From Hygrocybe punicea (taxonomy: Eukaryota; Basidiomycota; Agaricomycetes; Agaricales; Hygrophoraceae), in contig OY744471.1 in the NCBI GenBank assembly GCA_963556145.1, positions 5,077,590 through 5,141,589 on the forward strand: a DNA stretch of 64,000 nt, given 5' to 3'. Below, one piece after another: positions 54,998 to 64,000 of this stretch. Every line of letters starts with the position of its first letter. The stretch's first letter is position 1. The position numbers and the translations under genes were made by a program. A model generated the notes under the pieces. The model saw nothing but the letters and a program-made list of their open reading frames with translations. It was not told where the DNA came from and ran no database searches.

Positions 54998-56512
54998 TTG
55001 TCATCAACATCATTGAAAGAATATTCCAGAATTTGTGGGTAAAGACTGTTGATATTGTCACTTTGTCAACCCAAATCACCAGCAAGAATGAGATTAAGCT
55101 TATCTGCAGGTTTCGCCCGTTTTTCTGCCATGAAAGCCACTGCAGTCTTTGCCCAGATGAAAAGTTCGGCAGCATGCTCTGTGAGTCGGTTGATTACAGA
55201 TTTCCCCAGCCACTCAGATGCCATGCCAACCTCCAGCCTGGCATCATCAAAACTCTTTTTAAAAAATATCTGGATGTCTTTGTGCATTTCTGTAGTAACG
55301 GAATCACCAGTTTCGAGGGTAAGTCTGCGGCAGACTCTCTAGTCATGAAATGAATTTGGTAAACGCTCATTGCAGCTAGTGACCACGAGTTTGCATGATT
55401 GAGGAAGGTGAGATCAGCGAGTGAGTGTGTCAAGGAGGATCTGTTGTTGGGAATCGTCTGAACTGCATTCGTCCAATGCATCAATCACGACGACTGAGGG
55501 AGCTGAGGACAAGTTGTTCATCAAAGTTTCCTTGATCATGCACTCAAAATGCAACCCAATGTCTGTGTACCTAAACCCAGCCTCCTCAAAAACTCAAGCA
55601 CACCATCTTTCATGCCAGGGTTGTATTGGACAAGGTCAGAGGCGATGGTACACCAGAGCGTGGCAGGATGACTGAGAAGATGGCATCACTGCATTTGAAA
55701 AAATAAAAAGGGCTGAGTCGCTTTCGGAGGGTCAAGTTTGAGACCAGAGTAGATGCAATGATTTGCCCACGGTCCCTAGATAAGACAATGATAAGAAACA
55801 CAACATTTACAGACTAGATGAGCACCAGAGTCATCCAACCATGCATCATCTCCCTGAACACACACTCGCACTGCAGGTTTTAGAGCTGCAAGCACCTGTT
55901 CTTTGGTGAAATAGATGTTTGTCTGATAGTTATATTGGTTTTGGACGTCGGTGAGATTAGCTGTGGGCATTCTCCAAAAATGGCATGGCAAGGGGGAAAT
56001 TAGAATGAATCTTGTGAACCCTGTCACGGTGAACACCCCAGGTTGTCCCCAATGAAGAAAACCCTGAGTTGCCAAATCCAAGTTCTCAGGTTCCTCTTGT
56101 GGTCATCCCAACTGTCTTTTCACTATGCAGATGCTCTCGTCTCAAGGATCAAGGTCTCAATGACAGTGTTGACCCTTTGTCGTTCGACGCTGGCACTACC
56201 TCCAAGTCCATTAGTCCTGTCCCCTGTGCTGGTGTGAAGATGATGTGAGCATTGGCATTTCATGATCTGGACCCCTACTGGCTGTACTGGCTGTCCGCTT
56301 TTTTCAAAGCAGGCCATGAAGCTGGAGAATGCCATTTCGAGAATGTTGTCTCCTTGCACATATGAGAGAAGAGTTAAGATTGGGCTCATGGACTTTGATC
56401 TCACATCATGTGACTTGTAGGAAAACACCACAATGTCTGACTGCCAACAAAAGTGTCCATGAGACTTGTGGACATATCCATTAGTTTCAAACTCAGCTTT
56501 CATGCACGCCAT
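54998..56512 (-). pseudogene. Truncated paralogue of the NACHT NLR
   Basis: Minus-strand sequence parallels 39300-38336 plus 36258-35690, uninterrupted by the hAT present there. The site ATGCAACC occurs once (55549-55556), and the 2-nt frameshift of the other copy is absent here (HFECMIKET reads through). It retains the N-terminal domain, NACHT fragments and the SPETRKDIQ-type helix, but the P-loop phrase is deleted (the segment near 55760 is shorter). Homology stops abruptly at 54998. Several frame breaks show it is not functional. Confidence 0.8.
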
Positions 56513-56748
56513 AAGTTAGCAAATTTAGCACAATGTTTAAAATCAAATAAATAAATAAACTCCATGTTCAACTGCAATGATGTCCAATTGCATGTGGTGC
56601 GGCAATACTCTCAACTCCCCATCTATTAATAAAGATACAGGGAATGTGCAGAACAAGGGCCATATTCAACAAACTGTGATGGTTATTTTTTACATCAACT
56701 GAGTCCAGCTAATTCCTTCAATAGTGTTCAAATGGTCATTGTTGAAAC

Positions 56749-58020
56749 ATGGTTTTTCATCCCATTCCTTTAGAGCTAGACACTGCAGCATCCATCATTG
56801 AGGCCACAAAGATGGATCCAAGCATACTTCTTCATCTGCCAAAAGATGTGGTCAACTATCCAACTATGCCAACCACTCAGAATGCATCCAACATACCCAC
56901 TGTCCTTACTGTTCCCCATAATCCATCCCATCTTTCACCCCAGTCACTCCCAGAAGAGCCAAGAATATGAGAACATATCCTAGTGCAGCTTCAACGTCCC
57001 AATGGTGGGATCTATTGTGCTCGCGAGACCTGTAAGACAGTCAAAGGTGATAGAACCAAGGGTCACAGGGAGTGCACTGACCTGTTGTGTCGAAAGTGTT
57101 GTCAGGAAGCTGCTCAAGATGTGGTGAGGAAGGGATTATATCGTTCAATCTGTCAAGAACAGAAGCATTGTCTGCCTCACCTGACCATGGACAGCCAAGC
57201 ACCGGCTGCAACTTCCACTTCAATTCGGCCGTCAACCCTGCCAACACTTGCAGGAGAATTGATGGAACCTATGCTCGACATATTGTCTCTGAGAGCTCCT
57301 GCAGCGTTGCAGGTACCAGCACCTGGTTTGCAAGCCAGACGCACCATGTTGGAAGGTTCTGGCAGGGCAATCACTCAGCAACACACCATTGTGCCGCAAG
57401 CAGCACAAATTCCAGGCTCACCCAGCCCAGCAATGCATACAGTCACTCCAATGATCCTTGCAATGCAAACAGTCCCCACTATGGTAAACACCATGCTGTT
57501 GCAGCATTCCACTCCAATATCAAATCATGCCATGCCAATTGCCACCATGTGGCAGTCCACAGCACCTGCTTGGTTGGAAACACGCTGGTTAGCTGCAAAA
57601 GAGGATGATCGATGCACTAACATGGAACAAGCCTCACTGGAATCACGGCAACAGAAAATGATACAAGTGACAGCAATTGCGTGGTATTTGGTGTGTTACT
57701 TGCCACTTGACAACAGAGATTTTAAGATTTTTGCTGATATATGAAACCTAGGAAAATGGTGAACCAATTGTCTTTACATTGCATGTTGAAACTTATCCTG
57801 ATTTCCAAATTGGAGATTATTCCGATCTTGTGGAGATTTTGGGTCTGCAGAAGAAAATGCGAGTTGAGGCATATAACAGGTTCCAAAGGCGTTGGGACTG
57901 CCATACCCTTGATACTGTTCAGCATATGGAGACGGGAGAAACCCTACTATTCTGAAAGCTTCCTGGTGGCATTACTGGTCCTTGCCTGCAGAGCTGTCCA
58001 GGCCTGGAAATGGAATTAAA
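56749..58020 (+). pseudogene. Cys-cluster protein of a transposon-associated mushroom family, probably broken
   Basis: The frame 56749-56970 (start ATGGTTTTTCATCC), after a stop, continues at 56983-57744 with a Cys/His cluster (YCARETCKTV ... GHRECTDLLCRKCCQEAA ... CQEQKHCLPH, about residues 7-67 of the block), a likely zinc-binding fold. A Met/Thr/Pro-rich linker and an ETRWLAAKEDDRC block follow. A further frame after a break (about 57745-57960) continues the family pattern. I recall this Cys cluster from multi-copy proteins near large mushroom transposons; function unknown. At least two frame breaks suggest decay. Confidence 0.4.
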
Positions 58021-58609
58021 TCAGTTAAATGAAGCTGGCACCCTAAGTAGAAAATGCACTCAGGAGAATGTACCCAAATTCCACAGCCCCATGCGCAGTC
58101 CAAAGGTCATTAAGAATATGTTGATATGCACTCACCCACGCTGCCCACCGAATTGACAAATCAAACAGGTTCTAGCTATCCTTCATAGTGATGCCGAAGT
58201 TCGGTTCGGAACTGATCCGAACCCGGTTTGAACCGCGAACCGAACCGCTGGTTCAGTTTGCGGTTCTGGCACTGACATGCGGTTCAAACCGCGTTCAAAC
58301 GCGGTTCAAACCGCGAACCATAATGTATAGTTACCTACGTAGATACTCATTTAGGTACTTAATTTTTCACATTTTTTTCTATGCAGTTGCGTGAACTTAG
58401 GTCATGTGACCTTAAACATACTCATGCGAAACACTAACTTGAACGTTACTCAACAACCACGGTAAGTAATGGCCTCATACTATATTTTACTGACATTTTA
58501 TTACATAGAACAGCCCCCCGTGGCCCACCTTGACCCCATAAAGAAGGCGCCCGTGGTCAACTCCACCCAACAACCTCCCTCGCGTTCCAACGCAAGTCGG
58601 AGTGAATCG

Positions 58610-58940
58610 ATGGCAGCAGCGGCAGCAGCAGCAACGGCAGTGGCAACACCACATACCACCACCCCGACGATGACAACGACAACGACGACAACAATGGCCA
58701 AATGACCGCAACAACAGCAGCAGCAGCAGCAGCGGCAGCGGCAACAGCAACAGCAGCAGCGGCAGCGGCAACAGCAACAGCAGCAGCGGCAGCGGCAACG
58801 GCAACAGCAGCAGCGGCAGCGGCAACGGCAGCAGCAGCAGTGGCAGCGGCAACGGCAGCAGCAGCAGTGGCAGCGGCAACAGCAGCAGCAGCAGTGGCAG
58901 CGGCAGCGGCAGCAGCAGCAGCAGCAGCAGCAGAGCAACA
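58610..58940. repeat. CAG/CGGCAG trinucleotide tract inside family B hAT
   Basis: Mixed CAG, GGC and CAA triplets, the counterpart of the tract at 22265-22815. The Ala-, Leu- and Cys-rich ORFs overlapping it are not genes. Confidence 0.95.
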
Positions 58941-59098
58941 CCGGCGGCAGCTGCCAGGTACGTCCCCCAAATCCAGTCCCAACGACATCGGCTAACGAGG
59001 GGAATGGACGAGGCGACGACGAAGACCCACCTCACGAACATGCCCTAGCCGCATCAATTGACGTGCGGACGCCCATAGGAAGTCCCCAGCCCCATCCA

Positions 59099-59153
59099 AC
59101 CTCGCGAAAACAGACGGAGCGCGTCAATTGACGTGCCCCGTTCTTCGCGAGGT
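59099..59153. repeat. Palindromic module (55 bp), family B copy 2, unit 1
   Basis: ACCTCGCGAAAA ... GCGTCAATTGACGTG ... TTCGCGAGGT. A half module with the same core precedes it at about 59029-59066. Confidence 0.8.
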
Positions 59154-59198
59154 CGTCAGCACACGCGGACGCCCATGGAAAGTCCCCGGCCCCATCCA

Positions 59199-59254
59199 AC
59201 CTCACGAAAACAGACGGAGCGTGTCAATTGACGCGTCCCCATTCTTCGCGAGGT
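59199..59254. repeat. Palindromic module (56 bp), family B copy 2, unit 2
   Basis: ACCTCACGAAAA ... GTGTCAATTGACGCG ... TTCGCGAGGT. Confidence 0.8.
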
Positions 59255-59332
59255 AGGTAGCACGCGCGGACGCCCATGGGAAGTGCCTGGCCCCAACCCA
59301 ACCTCGCACAAACAGACGGAGCCCCCCCATCT

Positions 59333-59386
59333 ACCTCGTGAGGGTGACAGCCGCGTCAATTGACGCGCATCTGGCCCACACGAGGT
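59333..59386. repeat. Palindromic module (54 bp), family B copy 2, unit 3
   Basis: ACCTCGTGAGG ... CGCGTCAATTGACGCGC ... CACACGAGGT, with a 14-bp perfect core palindrome. Confidence 0.8.
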
Positions 59387-59569
59387 ATTTGGAGGTGGGT
59401 TCGCAGTTCGAACCGCGTTTGAATGCAGACTGAACGCCGTGAAACCGTTCGACACGGTTCCGGTTCGGGTTTGGCATTTTGCTGAACCGAACCATCGGTT
59501 CCGGTTCCGGTTTTTCAAAAATAGCGAAAAACCGGACCGAACCGAACTTCGGCAACACTAATCCTTCAA

Positions 59570-60240
59570 AACGAGCCCAACATGTTGCAACTTCACAATG
59601 GCTCGCAACCGCTTGTGCGACCTCTCGATCGTATCGCGAACATCTCTGACAAAGTTGCAGACCAAGAAAGAAAACCTTCGAATCAGATTGAGCCCCAGAC
59701 TCTTGCATAATCGTTTGCCTTTCATATAGCAGTGCCCCATTTCAGCTTAGATAGACTAACCTGTTTAGAACACTTATTCCCTTTCTTCCACCAGACTCCT
59801 TGGTTCGTCCTTTGTTACAAGATCACCTTCATCCTCCTTTTAGGACCATTTTTGGCTATGTTTTCATGTGATTCATACATATTCCTTTCTTTTGACCCCT
59901 ATTAGAGTAAAGTTTCTTTCTCTCCATGACTTTTTACTTTGCCTCCGATCTCCAACCATTGACATATAAAATAGCTATGTAGAATACGCTTATTGTATAT
60001 TTTGGGCCGGTTGGCGGAACCCGAAAAAAACTCCAAAAAAGGTAGTCAGTCGGAAAACTGTTGTATCTCGTCGAATACTCAAGCTATCCTCAAAATAACA
60101 CCTGTTCCATAAATCCGACGCCTGTCCGCATCATTCAATCTTCGACCGAGGGCGGAAATCGCCATTTTCAGAATCTTGATTTTTCGGGATCGTGAGGGGT
60201 AAGCCGCCCCTGGTTTATCAGCTTGTTCAACCTCATTTCA
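59570..60240. other. Stretch without a gene upstream of the mariner transposase
   Basis: AT-rich, with the probable promoter of the transposase gene and a short GC-richer stretch (60003-60200). I could not identify terminal inverted repeats of the mariner element here. Confidence 0.4.
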
Positions 60241-60250
60241 ATGCTGTAGC

Positions 60251-61420
60251 ATGGCGAAGGGCCACACGATACCAGCCCACGTCCATTGGATCATAATCCG
60301 GCTTGCATCGTTGCTTCCCAATGAAGACATAGCCATTTACACAGGCGTGTCGCTCCAGTCGGTCGAACGCATTCTCAAATACTTTGAAACGCACAAATGT
60401 GTTCAAGTTCGAGACCCTGCAGAGAAGAGGGCGAGAAGGATCTTACGGGACCTAGACGTCGAGGTAAGTATGCTTCTATTAGAACACATTTGTAAACTCA
60501 TTCATTTGCTCAGTATTTACTCAGAATGATCAACCAAACCCCAGATATGTACCTTGATGAGCTGCAAGAGATGCTCGCAGTCTCATGCAGTGTCAATGTC
60601 TCTCGGGCGACAGTCTGGAGAACGCTTCAAAGGGCTGGATACACCATGAAAAAGGTATAATCCAGCGTTGATCATTCACTAAGGCGCTGATGTGTTACTA
60701 GATGACACGTATTGCAGCCGAATGCTCTGCTGAGAAAAGGTTCGAGTATATTACACGAATTAGTCGGTATCAAGCTCGACAACTCGTCTTTGTCGATGAA
60801 AGTTCGGTTGATCACCATACAACATATCGGGGTCGAGCATGGTCTATCCGTGGGACGAAAGCGCAGCGCAAGGCCTTCTTTGTACGCGGAAGGCGGTGAG
60901 AATTTGTGCCTCATTTTCTGAGTGAGCTAATTGAACTTTTCTAGCTTTTCTGTTCTTCCCGCTATCTCTTTGACCGATGGAGTCCTGCATTGTGATGTGC
61001 TCGAGGGAAATTTTACGAGTGAAACCTTTCAACGATTTATCAAGTCGCTCTTGGATCAAATGCAACAATATCCAGGAGATAATTCGGTCATCGTCATGGA
61101 CAACTGTCGCATACACAGGACTCTGACCATCCGAGAAAGGATTGAGGCTAGGTAAGATATTATGGGAACTTGTGCATATGATCTGATGTTCCTGTAGGGG
61201 AATGCAAATTGAATATCTCCCACCGTACTCCCCCGATCTCAACCCCATCGAACTTGCATTCTCCTTCATGAAATATCAATTGCGTCGCAATGGGGAGTAT
61301 ATTTGTTTGGCGATGACCACGATGAGTGATTTGGACATTTTTGTAACTCTTCTCAAGGCTGTTTACATGGTTTCACCTGAACACTGTTTCGGTTGGTACC
61401 GAGGTTGTGGTTATATTTGA
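60251..61420 (+). CDS. Tc1/mariner-type DD34E transposase, apparently intact, four introns
   Basis: Five exons (60251-60463, 60514-60654, 60702-60895, 60945-61151, 61198-61420) give 325 codons plus stop with no internal stop. Introns are 46-50 nt and obey GT...AG (for example 60464-60513 GTAAGT...CTCAG). The protein has an N-terminal helix-turn-helix (about residues 25-65), a second HTH-like block (SRATVWRTLQRAGYT), and the DDE catalytic triad: D in LVFVDESS, D in VIVMDNCRIH, and E in YSPDLNPIE. The last two are separated by 34 residues. Such enzymes cut and paste elements at TA sites. Introns in every module suggest it has lived in this genome for some time or is a gene-like host copy. Confidence 0.88.
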
Positions 61421-62990
61421 TTTTCACACTGTTTCCCCTGTAACTGTTTCCCCTGTAACTGTATTGTTTGTCTCATCAATTGATCAATGCTCTTGAGTGG
61501 CTCTCAGTTGCATCCTGACTGGTTCAATGCCATGAGAAATTGAAATGACAAGCCTTGAGAGAGTGTTCCACATTGGTTCAATGTCATCAATATATATATT
61601 GTGTTGCTCTTTGTGACTGTCCAATCTCATCTGAAGAGCAGTGGAATTAGCTCTCTCCTTGTATTGTTGCAACATTGCTCAAAGCCCTTAATATTTTATC
61701 ACAGTCCTGTTTGTCTGTAAGTTAAAGAATCATGACATTTTTATCCTTCTTGCTTACATATTAGATGGCAAACCACTCAATCAACCATCAACAATAGCAC
61801 CACAGGTATCCATGCCCTCATGCTGTAAATGGACAATTACCTCTAAGAATTTGAAAGACAGCTGTGCTAGATACAAGTGGGCTTTGAGATGAATGTGGCC
61901 TTGTCCTTATTCAGATATAAATGAGGCTTACAAAACACATGTGTGGAAGGGTTTCTATGGTATGTAGCACTAGGATTACAAATACACAGCAAAACATATA
62001 TGGTAATCCAACATATGCAGATACATGTCCTTGTGAAATGCAACATAATGCAGTGCAGGGCAGGACAGGAACAGAGAGAAAGACAGAGACAGGAAGAAAG
62101 AAAAGAAAAGATAAATCATTACACAATAGCAAAACACAGGGGAGCATGTTCCGGTGCACAATGGAAGGAGACCTAATGATTGACAAGGAAATGATGATGA
62201 GGAATTGGATACAGACCTTAGTTCCAGGGCAGGAATTTCTAGTATGTACACATATGGGCAGTGGGCCTAGTTGCATATGGCTGGACATGGTGTGAAACAC
62301 AGAATTTCTCAGACCCAAGGAGCATCACATGGTTGGTGGGGGCATAAGGTGTTCCATAGGGGTACATGGCAGCCTTCTTCCTGATAGGTGGTGACACATT
62401 GAAGTTCTCATTGGCAAGAATGAAGTGGCCATTTGCCCCAAAAGTAATGATAGGCTCATCAATGAAGCTTCACGATGTGAATCATGTGATCCCCACCTGG
62501 AGATTTGGTCCATGAAAGAGAAAAAGGCTGTGTCAGTGTCTCCACATTGTTTGGACTTGAGCAGAATTGTTTTGCATTCACTGGAGAATATATGAGAGGG
62601 CCAGTCATCATTGTCATATGTCAGTGGTGTGGTTGTCATTGTATCATATCCTGTTGGAGGTTCTCAAAGATGGAGAGTATTGCACGATGATGGTATTTGT
62701 CCGCTAATCCACTAGCCAGAAGCATTGCATGATGTGTAAGGCCTCATGCAACATTCATATGGAGCATGGTTGAAGACAGGAGATGAATAATATGTGGTTC
62801 CATCTGCAGTCTCTTCGCCAATATGGAAACTGCTACTAAGTTACTATCACTCTGACATCTGATGACGGTCCAAAGGGTGACATTTGATGCTAATGTGGAG
62901 GCCAATCACAATGATAATGGTGTTTGTCCAACCCAGAGCCCCAGTCAAGAGCATCACCCAGGGCATGTTCACATCATCCAAGGTAACGAG
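61421..62990. other. Stretch without a recognisable gene
   Basis: Contains a short duplication (TGTTTCCCCTGTAACTGT twice near 61428-61458) and unassigned ORFs of up to about 135 codons on both strands, none with a family signature. Confidence 0.45.
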
Positions 62991-62999
62991 GAGGGAGAT

Positions 63000-64000
63000 A
63001 AGACATAATTGCTATCACTCAGTTTGAATAACACATGTCCTGCATGAGGTTCGATGGAAGGATGAGGGAAGCTAAGAAGGTCCAGTGAGGCACAAAAGGG
63101 GTGAGGGTAATGTGGGTTTCCAACACTCAATTTGAATAGCACTTGTACTGCATGAATGGTGATGCAAGGGTGAGGGAAGCTGAGAAGGTCCTGTTAGGCA
63201 TGAAAGAGGTGAGGGTGATGGAAAGAGTTTTGCCAACACTTGATTTGAATGTCAGTTATGCTGTGTGAATTGTGAAGTGTCGGCAAAACTCTTTGCATTA
63301 CCCTCACCTGTGTTGGGCCTCAATGAACCTTCTTAGCGTTGCTCATCCTTGCACCACAAGCCATGCAGGACAAGTGCTATTCAAATCAAGTATGGGCAAA
63401 ACTCTTTCCATTACCCTCACATCTTTTGTGCCTCACTGGACCTGCTTCGCTTGGCTCATCCTTCCATCAACAGTAACGTAGGACAAATGCTATTCAACTC
63501 ACTTATTGCCTGAACTCCCTCCATTACCCTCACCTCTTGTGTTCATCACTGGACCTTCTTCGCTGTCCTCATCCTTCCAACAACAGTCACGCAGGACAAA
63601 TTCTATTCAACTCATGTATCAGCTGAACTCCCTCCATTACCCTCACCTCTTGTGTTCATCACTGGACCTTCTTCGCTGTCCTCATCCTTCCATCAACAGT
63701 CATGCAGGACAAATGCTATTCAACTCATGTATCGGATGAACTCCCTCCATTACCCTCACCTCTTGTGTTCACACTGGACCTTCTTCGCTGTCCTCATCTT
63801 TCCATCAACAGTCACGCAGGACAAATGCTATTCAACTCATGTATCAGCTGAACTCCCTCCATTACCCTCACCTCTTTTGTGCCTCACTGGACCTTCTTCG
63901 CTGTCCTCATCCTTCCATCAACAGTAACGTAGGACAAATGCTATTCAACTCACTTATCGCCTGAACTCCCTCCATTACCCTCACCTCTTGTGTTCATCAC
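63000..64000. repeat. 113-bp minisatellite array with an internal orientation switch, running off the right edge
   Basis: The anchor CATTACCCTCACCT occurs in plus orientation at 63295, 63408, 63521, 63634, 63747, 63859 and 63972, a period of 112-113 bp. Two or more copies in reverse orientation (GAGGGTAATG/GAGGGTGATG near 63102 and 63211) precede them. The switch is around 63258, flanked by an inverted pair AGTTTTGCC...ACACTT / AAGTGTCGGCAAAACT (63226-63240 and 63277-63292). The unit resembles pyrimidine-rich non-coding DNA; the ORFs across it are spurious. Confidence 0.88.

Larger units (their letters stand above)
59065..59365. repeat. Tandem array of 100-bp units containing palindromic modules
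   Basis: The phrase GCGGACGCCCAT begins units at 59065, 59165 and 59266 (period 100-101 bp). Each continues GGAAGTCCCC ... CCATCCAACCTC into a module. The same unit in reverse complement makes up 43884-44036. Confidence 0.85.
58186..59560. mobile_element. Non-autonomous hAT (family B), 1.4 kb
   Basis: Ends TAGTGATGCCGAAGTTCGGT and ...CCGAACTTCGGCAACACTA. The duplication ATCCTTCA is perfect (58178-58185 and 59561-59568). It shares termini and GGTTCGG-rich subterminal DNA with 21855-23080. The interior holds a CAG/CGG tract and a tandem array of palindromic modules. No transposase. Confidence 0.93.

Noticed and set aside
58487..59041. 184-codon Leu/Pro-rich minus-strand ORF and overlapping Cys- and Ala-rich ORFs
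   Set aside because: Microsatellite readings inside the family B hAT.
63272..63927. Repeated Ser/Leu/Pro ORFs near the right edge
   Set aside because: They are translations of the 113-bp minisatellite. Since 113 is not a multiple of 3 the frame changes in every unit, so it cannot encode a repeat protein.
1..64000. CRISPR arrays, rRNA, tRNA or bacterial features
   Set aside because: The spaced palindromic modules and tandem repeats do not have regular spacers of unique sequence, and the window is eukaryotic; no tRNA cloverleaf or rRNA stretch was noticed by eye, though a tRNA could be missed without a scan.

Overview
The window is nuclear DNA of a filamentous basidiomycete, most likely an Agaricomycete mushroom. 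Genes are split by many 46-60 nt introns with GT(GC)...AG ends and CTNAC-like branch sites. The galectin, the NACHT-WD40 NLR fragments and the several anonymous protein families are types I know from mushroom genomes. I saw no rRNA, tRNA, CRISPR or bacterial operon structure.

Region 1 (1-20 kb) is mainly single-copy genes: a partial Lys/Ser-rich nuclear protein, a remnant of an anonymous family (3.3-4.5 kb), an AlaX-type tRNA editing protein (6.5-7.4 kb), a CDF/ZRC1-type zinc transporter (9.7-7.7 kb, minus), a 25-aa Cys/His-rich peptide resembling a metallothionein (12.0 kb, below the usual ORF size limit), an M16 insulin-degrading-enzyme homologue (16.6-12.4 kb, minus) and a fungal galectin (19.1-19.6 kb).

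Region 2 (20-39.3 kb) is one broken NLR gene on the minus strand spread over about 19 kb. Its N-terminal part and NACHT domain (39.3-35.2 kb) are split by a 2.1-kb hAT element. An unrelated plus-strand gene lies between NACHT and WD40. Its WD40 part (34.3-33.4 kb) is cut from its C-terminal tail (20.0-20.3 kb) by a 13-kb LTR element. That LTR element carries a 10.6-kb autonomous-looking hAT, which itself carries a 1.2-kb hAT. Target-site duplications (4 bp for the LTR element, 8 bp for the hATs) and restored host reading frames support every junction.

Region 3 (40.5-54.6 kb) repeats the theme. A Cys-rich plus-strand gene is cut by an 11.5-kb CACTA/Plavaka-like element with about 250-bp inverted repeats and by another hAT. 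The 11.5-kb element's second gene is interrupted by a hAT, which is interrupted by a further hAT.

Region 4 (55-64 kb) has a truncated paralogue of the NLR (with the empty site for one hAT), a Cys-rich anonymous protein, another microsatellite-filled hAT, an apparently intact DD34E Tc1/mariner transposase gene with four introns, and a 113-bp minisatellite with an orientation switch.

The most unusual signal is a 54-57 bp palindromic module (ACCTCGC ... TCAATTGA ... GCGAGGT). It occurs about eleven times in six hAT elements with different termini, usually beside trinucleotide microsatellite tracts, and I saw no copy outside hAT DNA.
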